Shown here: one piece after another, positions 16,301 through 23,813 of the stretch
Numbering within the stretch: position 1 is the stretch's first letter
How the letters are laid out: every line of letters begins with the position of its first letter
Position numbers and translations under genes: made by a program
From: Amycolatopsis sacchari
GTDB lineage: Bacteria; Actinomycetota; Actinomycetes; Mycobacteriales; Pseudonocardiaceae
Direction of reading: 5' to 3'
Length of the DNA stretch: 64,000 nt
Assembly: GCF_900114035.1 (NCBI RefSeq)
Contig: NZ_FORP01000015.1
Coordinates: forward strand, 1 to 64,000
The notes under the pieces: generated by a model
What the model was told of the DNA's origin: nothing
What the model saw: the letters and a program-made list of their open reading frames with translations, nothing else
The model's database searches: none

Positions 16301-17932
16301 GAGTTCGTCGCCGCCCGCCTGCCCGCGTACATGGTGCCCTCGGCCGTCGTCCCGCTCGACCGGCTGCCGTTGACCGCCAACGGAAAGATCGACCGGGCCG
16401 CGTTGCCCGAGCCACCGGCTTCCTCCGGCGAGCCACCGCGGACCGCGGCTGAACGCGCGCTCGCCCGCGTCTGGGCCGGGCTGCTCGGCGTGCCCGAGGT
16501 CGGCAGGCACGACGACTTCTTCGCGCTGGGCGGGGATTCCCTGCTCGGGGTGCGTGCCGTAGCCAAGGCCGCGGAGCACGGGCTGCACCTGACGATCGGT
16601 GAGTTCTACCGCCACCCCACCGTGGCCGGGCAGGCGGCGGTGGCACGCCAGGAGCCACGGCGGTCGTCGGCGGGCCAGGACGCCGGGCCGGTCGAGCTGA
16701 CCCCGAGCCAGCGCTGGTTCTTCGAGCAGGGCCTGCGCCACCCCGACCACTGGAACGGGATGTGGCCGGTCTTCGTGCTCGACCGCCCGCTGGACCCCGG
16801 CGCGCTCACCCGGGCGCTGACCGCCGTGCTCGCGCACCACGACGGCCTGCGCACCCGCTTCCGCCAGGACGACAACGGCTGGCACGCCGAGATAGTCCCC
16901 GCGGCGCCCGCCGAACCGGTCGCGGTGGTGTCACTGGCCGACGTGCCCGAAGCGGAACTGGAGGAGCACATCGGCGCGGAAGTCGCCCGGCGCAACGGCG
17001 GCCTCAACCTCGCCGAGGGGCCCACCGTCCGGCTCACCTACTTCAACCTGGGGCCGGACCGCCCGCCGCGCCTGCTGGTGAGCGCGCACTGGCTGGTGAT
17101 GGACTACTACTCCTCGCGCGTGTTCTACGAGGACCTGCGCTCGGCGTACTTCGCGCTCGTCGCGGGCGAGCCGCCCCGGCTGCCGCCGCCGACCGCCCCG
17201 CTGTCGGCGTGCCTGGCCGAGCTGACCGCCTACGCCCGCACCGACGAGGTCGCCGCCGAACTGCCGCTGTGGACGCGGTTCGCCGACACCACACCCGCCC
17301 CGCTGCCCGTGGACCACCGCCTGGGCGGCAACCTCCAGTCCTCGGCGCGGTTCCACTTCGTCACGCTGCCCCTGCCACGCGCGGCCGGGATCCGCGACGC
17401 GCTCGTGGCCGCGCTCGTGCGCACCGTCGCCGACTGGACCGGCGAGGACGAGGCGCTGCTGGAGCTGGAGGCACACGGCCGCGAACGGGCCTACGGCGAG
17501 CTGGACGTGACCAGGACGGTCGGCCGCCTGTCCACCGTGTCCCCGGCGTTGCTGCGCACCGGCTCCACGCCGGAGATCCGCGCGCAACTCGGCGCCATCC
17601 CGCACAACGGCGTCGGGTACGGCGTGCTGCGGTACCTGCACCCCGACCCGGCGGTACGGACCGCACTGGCCAAGGCACCGCGGCCCGAGGTCGGTTTCAA
17701 CTTCTGGGGCGAGGTGAGCGAGTACTTCACCGAGGACGCGCACCCGGTGGTGGACTCCTTCGGCCACCACCGCAGTGGTCTGGACCACCGGCCGCACACG
17801 TTGCACCTCACCGCGCTGACCGTGCGCGGCGAGCTGTGGCTCAACTGGACCTACAGCGCGAACCTGCACACGGAGGCGACGGTCAAGGCGCTCGCCGACC
17901 GGTTCACCGGCGAGCTGGCGGACCAGCGGTGA
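13328..17932 (+). CDS. NRPS: carrier-Cy-A(Cys?)-PCP-E-like
   Basis: 1534 aa. Order: an N-terminal carrier-like segment (about 10-80, Ser41 in LESLDALRF); a heterocyclization domain (about 100-530) starting FPLTEIQRAYWLG, with the Cy signature DxxxxDxxS at 231-239 in place of HHxxxDG; an adenylation domain (about 545-1020; FTSGSTGRPKG, SFDLSVYDIFG, SLGGATEAAIWSI), a form seen in cysteine-activating modules of siderophore-type NRPSs; a PCP (GGDSLLGV, Ser about 1070); and a terminal epimerization-like domain (ELEAHGRE at about 1380). In that last domain HHxxxDG reads HWLVMDY (1254-1260), so the catalytic His is missing. There is no thioesterase. Predicted chemistry: an acyl group joined to Cys and cyclized to a thiazoline. 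The ATG at 13328 follows GGAGGGGG. Its stop overlaps the next gene's GTG. Confidence 0.9.
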   Translation: MPPGLATGGTGNSLPDRLGAVFTETTGAPPPDPGAPLWLESLDALRFKSTVDDRFGVDLPLDALLGDGTLGDLARLVGEQRASPVPRRAVVHDAANRHEPFPLTEIQRAYWLGAKDPGLGGRSAHAYAEVDLFGADVALAEDTLNDLIARHDMLRAVVRPDGRQQVLPSVPRYRIRHADLTDLPEETAQARLAATRAELGPQVFDATTWPLFEVRAHDLPGGRLRVHLSIDLLVADATSVQLLLAEWLRLVLDPASAEPAPAVTFHDVADIGEASEKDRQYWLARVPDLPPAPRLPVTPLPPGTLPEFTRRQARLPGDVWTGLRELARKLAVTPSALLCAAYAEVLRTWSASPRFTLNLTLAQRPGGHPDVERVIGDFTGTLLLECDLTGSPDLATTARSVGNQLRADLAHARFSGVAVQRELARGRDVSAARMPVVFTSLLREPGGVGALEGVTYELGYLASQTPQVFLDNQVLLLGGDLVVGWDAVEAMFPPGVLDDMFTAYTDLLRHIAADPAHAHGSRPVAVPPRQLAVRARVNDTAGPLPHEPIHAALDRQVAIRPDAPAVLANGLALSFGELDRRARHVTQRLVALGTTPGEPVAVLMHKGWEQVVAALGVVRSGAAYLPVDAGLPAERIEQVLAAASVRTVVTQPGVPAMGRNAVVAGPESDVPFAGPEVDPAGPAYVIFTSGSTGRPKGVVISHRAAVNTLADLNERLAVGPGDRVLGVSSLSFDLSVYDIFGVLGAGGAVVLPRPGDVRNPARLAELLCEHEVTLWNSVPAVLELVVDHAERTDPLPASLRAVLLSGDWIPLSLPDRIRAVSADPALYSLGGATEAAIWSIWHPIREVDPGWRSVPYGVPLRNQTCHVLDETLAPKPDFVPGEIHIGGAGLAEGYWDEPELTAITFVSTVDGRLYRTGDLGRYLPDGEIEFLGRNDTRVKVGGHRIELGEIESVLGGCAGVRAAVVRALGPEMGSKRLVAYVVGESEPDAVREFVAARLPAYMVPSAVVPLDRLPLTANGKIDRAALPEPPASSGEPPRTAAERALARVWAGLLGVPEVGRHDDFFALGGDSLLGVRAVAKAAEHGLHLTIGEFYRHPTVAGQAAVARQEPRRSSAGQDAGPVELTPSQRWFFEQGLRHPDHWNGMWPVFVLDRPLDPGALTRALTAVLAHHDGLRTRFRQDDNGWHAEIVPAAPAEPVAVVSLADVPEAELEEHIGAEVARRNGGLNLAEGPTVRLTYFNLGPDRPPRLLVSAHWLVMDYYSSRVFYEDLRSAYFALVAGEPPRLPPPTAPLSACLAELTAYARTDEVAAELPLWTRFADTTPAPLPVDHRLGGNLQSSARFHFVTLPLPRAAGIRDALVAALVRTVADWTGEDEALLELEAHGRERAYGELDVTRTVGRLSTVSPALLRTGSTPEIRAQLGAIPHNGVGYGVLRYLHPDPAVRTALAKAPRPEVGFNFWGEVSEYFTEDAHPVVDSFGHHRSGLDHRPHTLHLTALTVRGELWLNWTYSANLHTEATVKALADRFTGELADQR

Positions 17933-19623
17933 GCGCGTACACCACCCCGGAGGAGCAGTTCGGCATCTCGACCGTCGGCGAGGCGGTCGAGGCCGTGGCG
18001 GACAGCCCGAGGGGCATCACGCTGCTCGACGGCGGTCCCGCCGAGACGCCGCTGCCCTACCGGCTGGTGTCCGCCGTGGCCCGCCGCGTCGCGACCGAGC
18101 TGGCGCGCCTCGGCGTCGAGCCGGGCGACCGCGTCGCGCTGCTGTCCACGACCGGCGCCCGGTTCCTGCTGTGCCTGTACGGGGTGTGGCGGGCGAACGC
18201 GGTGCCGGTGATCCTCGCGCCACCGCACCGGCTCGGCGACCTGGAACGGCTCATGACCGACGTGCGCCGCCGCCTCGACCACGTGGGCGCGCGCTGCGTC
18301 GTCGTCGCCGACTCCCTCGCCGGGTTCCTCGGCAAACGCCTCGGCGACCGGCGGCCGGTGCTGACGTGCGGACAGCTCGCGGCGGCGCGGGACGACCGCC
18401 CGCCCGCGCTCACCGCGCTGCCCGACGACCTCGCCTACCTGCAGTTCACCTCCGGCACGACGGGCCCGGCGAAGGCCGTCGCGATCAGCCACCGGCAGCT
18501 GCTCACCAACGCCGTCGTGTGCTGCCAGCGGCTGATGCTGGAGGGCGAACGCAGCGTGCACGCCAGCTGGGCCCCGCTCTACCACGACCTCGGCCTGATG
18601 ACGGCCGTCGCGAGCATCTCGGCGCGCACGAAGCTCGTCCTGCAGTCGCCGGAGGCGTTCCTGGCCTCCCCGGACTCGTGGGTCGACGCGTTGTCGCGGC
18701 ACCGCGCCACCGGCACCGTCACCCCGAACTTCGCCTACGGTCTGGCCGCGCGCAGCATGCGGCAGCACCCGCGTCCGCTGGACCTGTCCGCGTTGCGCGT
18801 GTGCGGCGACGGGTCCGAGCCGACGCACGCACCCGTGGTGGCGGCGTTCACCGAGGAGGGCGGGCGCTACGGCCTGCCCGCCGAAGCGGTGACACCGATG
18901 TACGGCCTGGCCGAGGCGACGCTGTCGGTGTCGATGGGCAGCCGGTCCGAGCCGATGGCGTGGGACCACGTGGACCGCGAAAGCCTCACCAACGGCGGCG
19001 TCGCCACTGTGGCACCGCCCGACGCGCCCGGGACCCGCACCCTCGCCGTGGTGGGCACGGCGGTGCCCGGCGTCGAACTGGCCGTCGTCGACGAGGCCGG
19101 ACGCCCGCTGCCCGAGCGTCACGTCGGCGAGGTCCAGGTCCGCGGCCCTTCGGTCATGACGGGGTACTGGCGGGATCCCGAGGCCACCGCCGAGGTGCTG
19201 CGCGACGGCTGGCTGCGCACCGGCGACCTCGGCTACACGACCCCCGCGGGACTCGTGGTCTGCGGGCGGCTCAAGGACCTGATCATCGTCGGCGGCGCCA
19301 ACCTCTACCCCGAGGACTACGAGTACGTCGCGGGCCAGGCCGAGGGCGCCGGCGGGGTGTGTGCCGCCTTCGCGCTGCCGGAGGAGGAACGGATGGTCGT
19401 CGCGGTCGAGGCCGCGGCGGGCACCGACGCGGCGGCCGCCGCCGACCTCGCCAAGCAGGTGCTGGCCGCGTTGCGCGCCGAACTGGGCCACGCACCCGAC
19501 CGGGTCGTCGTGACCCCGCGCGGGGCCGTCCCGCGCACCTCGTCCGGCAAGGTCCAGCGCGCCCGGTGCCGCGAGCGGTACTTCGGCGGCACGCTGCCCG
19601 CGCTCGCCGAGGTCAGCCGCTGA
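17929..19623 (+). CDS. Second acyl-AMP ligase (FAAL-like)
   Basis: 564 aa, AMP-binding superfamily: LQFTSGTTGPAKAV, SWAPLYHDLGLMTAV, MYGLAEATLSVSMG, RTGDLGY, GRLKDLIIVGGANLYPEDYE and PRTSSGKVQR (catalytic Lys). As in the first ligase the PLYHD block points to acyl-AMP ligases that load carrier proteins. The GTG start overlaps the NRPS stop (GTGA). The natural role would be to load the NRPS N-terminal carrier segment, while the ligase of the leftward operon serves the free carrier protein. The acid substrate cannot be read from sequence. Confidence 0.88.
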   Translation: MSAYTTPEEQFGISTVGEAVEAVADSPRGITLLDGGPAETPLPYRLVSAVARRVATELARLGVEPGDRVALLSTTGARFLLCLYGVWRANAVPVILAPPHRLGDLERLMTDVRRRLDHVGARCVVVADSLAGFLGKRLGDRRPVLTCGQLAAARDDRPPALTALPDDLAYLQFTSGTTGPAKAVAISHRQLLTNAVVCCQRLMLEGERSVHASWAPLYHDLGLMTAVASISARTKLVLQSPEAFLASPDSWVDALSRHRATGTVTPNFAYGLAARSMRQHPRPLDLSALRVCGDGSEPTHAPVVAAFTEEGGRYGLPAEAVTPMYGLAEATLSVSMGSRSEPMAWDHVDRESLTNGGVATVAPPDAPGTRTLAVVGTAVPGVELAVVDEAGRPLPERHVGEVQVRGPSVMTGYWRDPEATAEVLRDGWLRTGDLGYTTPAGLVVCGRLKDLIIVGGANLYPEDYEYVAGQAEGAGGVCAAFALPEEERMVVAVEAAAGTDAAAAADLAKQVLAALRAELGHAPDRVVVTPRGAVPRTSSGKVQRARCRERYFGGTLPALAEVSR

Positions 19624-19638
19624 ACACCAGGAGGAACG

Positions 19639-20580
19639 GTGGAACGACACGCATTCGCACAGGACTACGAGCTGACCCCGCAGCAGCTCGACCAGTTCCG
19701 CACGCTGGGGTTCGTCAAACTGCCGGGGTTCCTCAACGACGAGGTGCTGGACTCGCTGCGCAAGCGCGTCGACGTGGAGCTGCGGCACGTGCCCTCGGCC
19801 TTCGAGACCGAGTTCAAGCGGCTGAAGTACGACTTCGAGACGAGCCGGGAGGACCTGTACGCGCTGCTGACCCAGCCGTACTTCCGCCGCACCATGACCG
19901 AACTCACCGGGCGGACCATGTTCCTGACCTTCGAGATGTGCTTCGAGCTGGAGAAGAACGTCAGCAAGGGGTTTCCCTGGCACGTCGGCGTGCAGAGCTT
20001 CGGCTACGTGCGGGCCGACGACTTCGCCTGCACCATCTGGGCGCCGCTGCACCCGATCGACCCCGCCGGGCAGCGGGGCGGCATGCAGTACGTCCCGCGG
20101 ACCGTCATGTCGGCCGAGTTCGTGTACGAGTATGTCGAGCCCGCGCTGGTGCAGTCGCTGCGGATCAGGGCGGAGCGGGGCGAGCCGATCACGCTGGAGG
20201 ACTACTTCGCGCTGCGGGAGGGCGTGCTGAACTCCCCCGCGATGCTGGACATCCTCGAACCGCAGGCCGTCGAGGACGCCTTCGAGCCCGGTGACGTCCT
20301 CCTGTTCGACAAGTACGTCGTCCACCGCAGCCGGAAGCTGGGCGAGGGGCCGCTGGACCGGCGGGACGCGTTCGTCATGCGGTTCGTCGACGTCGGCGCC
20401 CGGTACGACCGGCAGCGGGCGCTCAACATAGACTTCCCGGTGCGTCAGTTCGGGTACCAGCCCTACACCCGCTCGCACCTGGAGGTGGCCACCGTGGACG
20501 GGGAACTGCTCGCGGACAGCCCGTTCTTCGACAACCGCGGAGCACGCACCATCAGCTACGCCGAAGTGGGGTCGAGGTAG
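19639..20580 (+). CDS. PhyH-family Fe/2-oxoglutarate enzyme with an HxG motif
   Basis: 313 aa, phytanoyl-CoA dioxygenase family (cupin fold, cytoplasmic). The first metal motif, normally HxD/E, reads WHVGV: His115, Gly117. The distal His is 229 in DKYVVHRS, and Arg residues for 2-oxoglutarate follow (DRRDAF..RF). Replacing the Asp/Glu ligand by Gly or Ala opens a halide site in the known Fe/2OG halogenases, so this may be a halogenase acting on a carrier-bound chain. It could also be an atypical oxygenase, since the motif was read without a structure. GGAGGAAC precedes GTG 19639. Its TAG overlaps the bioY GTG by one base. Confidence 0.82.
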   Translation: MERHAFAQDYELTPQQLDQFRTLGFVKLPGFLNDEVLDSLRKRVDVELRHVPSAFETEFKRLKYDFETSREDLYALLTQPYFRRTMTELTGRTMFLTFEMCFELEKNVSKGFPWHVGVQSFGYVRADDFACTIWAPLHPIDPAGQRGGMQYVPRTVMSAEFVYEYVEPALVQSLRIRAERGEPITLEDYFALREGVLNSPAMLDILEPQAVEDAFEPGDVLLFDKYVVHRSRKLGEGPLDRRDAFVMRFVDVGARYDRQRALNIDFPVRQFGYQPYTRSHLEVATVDGELLADSPFFDNRGARTISYAEVGSR

Positions 20581-21161
20581 TGCGCACCAGGGACATCGTC
20601 TACGTCGCGTTGTTCGCCGCGATCACCGCGGCGCTCGCGTTGTTCCCGCCGTTGCCGCTGTCGCTGACCGGCGTGCCGATCACCGCGCAGTCGCTCGGCC
20701 CCATGCTGGCGGGCTCGATACTCGGCTGGAAGCGCGGCGCGCTGTCCCAGCTGCTGTTCCTGGCGCTCGTCGCCGCCGGGCTGCCCCTGCTGGCGGGCGG
20801 GACCGGCGGGCTCGGGCGGTTCGCGTCGGCCAGCGGCGGCTACATCATCGGCTGGGCCATCATCGCCGGCCTGATCGGCTGGCTGTTCGAACGGCTGTGG
20901 CACCACCTCAACCTGGCCGTGGCGATCCTGATCATCGCCTTCGGCGGGATCGTGGTGCTCTACGCCATCGGCAGCGCGTGGGTGGCGGTGGTCGTGCACC
21001 TGGGCTACTTCCAGGCCGTCGCGACCAACGGGCCGTTCCTGATCGGGGACGCCTGCAAGGTGGTCATCGCGGCCCTGATCGCCATGGGCGTCAAACGCGC
21101 GTACCCCGTCATCGAGCCGCGGCCCCGCGCGCGGCAGGACAAGGCGAGCACCGCGGAATGA
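20580..21161 (+). CDS. bioY: Biotin ECF transporter S component BioY
   Basis: 193 aa, about six membrane helices. The BioY pattern is clear: VPITAQSLGPMLAGSILGWKRG, then LPLLAGGTGGLGRFASASGGYIIG, then a C-terminal FLIGDACKVVIAA. BioY is the membrane receptor that binds biotin and hands it to the EcfA-EcfT (BioM-BioN) module for uptake. The GTG start overlaps the stop of the Fe/2OG gene by 1 nt and its stop overlaps bioM (ATGA), so it is translated as part of the NRPS operon. Because the overlaps are on both sides, a chance neighbour is unlikely. Confidence 0.95.
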   Translation: MRTRDIVYVALFAAITAALALFPPLPLSLTGVPITAQSLGPMLAGSILGWKRGALSQLLFLALVAAGLPLLAGGTGGLGRFASASGGYIIGWAIIAGLIGWLFERLWHHLNLAVAILIIAFGGIVVLYAIGSAWVAVVVHLGYFQAVATNGPFLIGDACKVVIAALIAMGVKRAYPVIEPRPRARQDKASTAE

Positions 21162-21832
21162 TCGCTCTCGAGCACGTCACCCTGGCCTACGGCGACCGCG
21201 TCGTCCTCGACGACCTCACCGTCACGCTGGCGGAGAAGCGGGTCGGTGTCATCGGCGCGAACGGCTCGGGCAAGAGCACGTTCGCGCGGTTGCTCAACGG
21301 CCTGCTGCTGCCCACGGAGGGCACGGTCACGGTGGACGGGCTCGACACGCGCCGCTCGGGCCGCGAGGTCCGCAGGAAGGTCGGGTTCGTGTTCCAGAAC
21401 CCGGACAACCAGATCGTCCAGCCGACGGTCGAGGAGGACGTGGCGTTCGGGCTGAAGAACCTGCGGCTGCCCAAGGCCGAGATCGCCGCGAAGGTCGACG
21501 AGGTGCTGCGCCGCTACTCGCTGGAGAAGCTGCGTACGCGCCAGGCGCACCTGCTCAGCGGCGGGGAGAAGCAGCTGCTGGCGCTGGCCGGGGTGCTCGT
21601 GATGCGCCCGCAGTACGTGGTGCTCGACGAGCCGACCACGCTGCTGGACTGGCCGAACCGGCGCAAGCTGATGGACGCGCTCACGGCGCTGGAGGAGACC
21701 GTCGTCCTGGTCACGCACGACCTGGAGACCCTCGCCGAGTTCGAACGCGTGCTGGTGATCCACGAGGGCCGGATCGCCGCCGACGCTCCGCCATCGGAGG
21801 CGATCGACGCCTACCTCAAGGCCGTGTCGTGA
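21158..21832 (+). CDS. bioM: Biotin transporter ATPase BioM (EcfA)
   Basis: 224 aa ABC ATPase: Walker A GANGSGKST (about 31-39), Q-loop FVFQNPDNQIVQPTVEEDVAFG (typical of ECF ATPases), signature LSGGEKQL, Walker B VVLDEP and the switch His in LVTHD. It powers the ECF transporter together with BioN and BioY. The ATG overlaps the bioY stop (ATGA), and its own stop overlaps the GTG of bioN. Confidence 0.95.
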   Translation: MIALEHVTLAYGDRVVLDDLTVTLAEKRVGVIGANGSGKSTFARLLNGLLLPTEGTVTVDGLDTRRSGREVRRKVGFVFQNPDNQIVQPTVEEDVAFGLKNLRLPKAEIAAKVDEVLRRYSLEKLRTRQAHLLSGGEKQLLALAGVLVMRPQYVVLDEPTTLLDWPNRRKLMDALTALEETVVLVTHDLETLAEFERVLVIHEGRIAADAPPSEAIDAYLKAVS

Positions 21833-22428
21833 CCGCACCGCTGTACGTCGACCGGGACTCGGTGGTCCACCGGATCCCGCCGGGCTACAAGGTGCTGTCG
21901 CTGGTCGTGGTCGGCACTGTGGTGTTCCTGATCCGCGACTGGCGCATCCTCACCGGCATCCTGGTCGTCGTCGCCGCGCTGTACCTGCTGGCCCGCATCC
22001 CCTGGCGGACGGCGGTCCGGTCGATCCGGCCCGGCCTGTTCATGCTGGTGTTCTTCTTCGTCGTGGCGGGGCTGCTGACGGACTGGCTGTCGGCGACGCT
22101 CGTGGTGCTCCGGCTGGCGGCGCTGCTGCTGGTCGCGACCGCCGTCACGCTGACCACCCGCACGTCGGCGATGATCGAGTCGCTGGAACGGGCGCTGTAC
22201 CCGTTGCGGCGCGTCGGCGTGAACCCGGAGAAGGTGAGCCTGGCGTTCTCGCTGGCGCTGCGCTTCGTCCCCGTCGTCGCCCGCATCACGCTGGAGGTGC
22301 GGGAGGCGCAGCGGGTCCGCGGCATGGACCGCAACCTCATCGCGGTCGCGCTGCCCGTCGTGATCCGCACCCTGCGCATGGCGGACGACATCGCGGACGC
22401 CGTGGACGCCCGGTCCTTCGGCGGCTGA
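21829..22428 (+). CDS. bioN: Biotin transporter transmembrane protein BioN (EcfT)
   Basis: 199 aa CbiQ/EcfT-type membrane protein with about four to five hydrophobic helices. The coupling-helix motifs are present as ALRFVPVVA and EAQRVRGMD (the A-R-G signature that contacts the ATPases). With bioY and bioM this completes a dedicated biotin importer. The GTG start overlaps the bioM stop, and the next gene starts 2 nt after its stop. Confidence 0.93.
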   Translation: MTAPLYVDRDSVVHRIPPGYKVLSLVVVGTVVFLIRDWRILTGILVVVAALYLLARIPWRTAVRSIRPGLFMLVFFFVVAGLLTDWLSATLVVLRLAALLLVATAVTLTTRTSAMIESLERALYPLRRVGVNPEKVSLAFSLALRFVPVVARITLEVREAQRVRGMDRNLIAVALPVVIRTLRMADDIADAVDARSFGG

Positions 22429-22430
22429 GC

Positions 22431-23813
22431 GTGGCCGTCGCGGTGATCGGGGCGGGGCCCGGTGGACTGGCGGCGGCGAAGGCTGTGACCGAGGGCGGGC
22501 TGCGGCCGGTCGTGTTCGAGCGGGCTCCGGCGATCGGCGGGGTGTGGCGGGCGGGCGGTGCCGCGTGGCCGGGGATGACCACCAATCTGTCGCACCCGTT
22601 GTGCGCGTTCTCCGACCTGCCGTGGCCTGCGGGTACCCCTGATTTCCCCACGCGGCAACAGGTCGAGGAGTACCTGCACCGCTACGTCCGACGGTTCGGG
22701 CTGGACCGGTACCTGCGGCTGGGACACGAAGTCCGCGCGGTCGAGAGGGACGGCGACGGCTGGATCGTGACCCACCGCGAGCGGGAACGGTTCGACGCGG
22801 TGATCGTGGCGTCCGGCGTCTACTCGCGGCCGCACGTGCCGCGGCTGCCCGGTCGCTTCGCGGGCGTTGCACTGCACAGCAGCGGGTACCGGACGGCGGC
22901 GGAGCTACCGGACGGACCGGTCGTCGTGGCCGGGATGTCGTTCAGCGGCAGCGAAATCGCGGCGGAGCTCGCCGAAGCGGGGCGGGCGGTCACGCTCGTG
23001 GCGAGCAGGCCGATGTGGCTGCTCCCCCGCTACGTGGACGGCGTGCCCCGTGACCTGATCAGCTTCACCCGGCAGCGCGCCACGCTGTCCCCGGCGGAGG
23101 CGAACCGGCGCTTCCACGAGCTGGGTGCGAACCCCGGCCGCTTCGACTCGCGGCTGTGGCTCGATCCCGACTCCTCCGCGCCGCCGTTCACCCTGCCGAC
23201 GCACCGGCTCCCCGAGCGGCTCGCCGACGGGAGCGTGCGCCTCGAACCGGGACGCGTGGCGCGGCTGGACGGGGACGCCGTCGTGCTCGACACCGGCGTC
23301 CGGCTGCCGTGCGCCACCGTGCTGTGGTGCACCGGCTACCACGTGGACCTGCCGTTCCTGGCCGCGCCGGACCGGGCGGCGCTCGGGTTCGAGCCGGACG
23401 ACCTGCTGCAGCCGCTCCTGCTGCACCGGTGCACCTTCGCCCCCGGGCTGCCACGCATGGCTTTCGTGGGGCTGTACCGGGGTCCGTTCTTCGCCGTGCT
23501 GGAACTGCAGGCGCGGTGGGCCGCGGCGGTGCTGTCCGGCGCGCAGGCACCACCATCGGGGATGCCGGAGGGGGTCGCGGCGGAGGCCCGCATCCGCGCG
23601 GCGCGGCCCCGGCCGCAGTTCCCGCACGGGGACTACGTGGGCCTGGCCGACGCGCTCGCCGCCGAGCTGGGCGTGCTACCGGACCTGTCCCCTGACGGCG
23701 AGCACTACGACGCGTTGTGGCGGGGTCCGGTGGTCGCGGCGCACTACCGCCTGCGCGGGCCCGGGAGCGACCCGGAGACGGCGGCCCGGCAGCTGCTGCG
23801 GAACCCGGGCTGA
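22431..23813 (+). CDS. Flavin-containing monooxygenase
   Basis: 460 aa group B flavoprotein monooxygenase. FAD motif GAGPGGL (residues 7-13), the FMO fingerprint FxGxxxHxxxY (FAGVALHSSGY, about 143-153) and a second, NADPH-binding motif region GMSFSGSEIA. FMOs oxygenate N or S atoms, or carry out Baeyer-Villiger and oxidative decarboxylation reactions. In this operon a sulfur or nitrogen of the cysteine-derived heterocycle is the obvious candidate substrate, which is inference. The GTG start is 2 nt after bioN and its stop overlaps the next ATG (TGATG). Confidence 0.9.
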   Translation: MAVAVIGAGPGGLAAAKAVTEGGLRPVVFERAPAIGGVWRAGGAAWPGMTTNLSHPLCAFSDLPWPAGTPDFPTRQQVEEYLHRYVRRFGLDRYLRLGHEVRAVERDGDGWIVTHRERERFDAVIVASGVYSRPHVPRLPGRFAGVALHSSGYRTAAELPDGPVVVAGMSFSGSEIAAELAEAGRAVTLVASRPMWLLPRYVDGVPRDLISFTRQRATLSPAEANRRFHELGANPGRFDSRLWLDPDSSAPPFTLPTHRLPERLADGSVRLEPGRVARLDGDAVVLDTGVRLPCATVLWCTGYHVDLPFLAAPDRAALGFEPDDLLQPLLLHRCTFAPGLPRMAFVGLYRGPFFAVLELQARWAAAVLSGAQAPPSGMPEGVAAEARIRAARPRPQFPHGDYVGLADALAAELGVLPDLSPDGEHYDALWRGPVVAAHYRLRGPGSDPETAARQLLRNPG

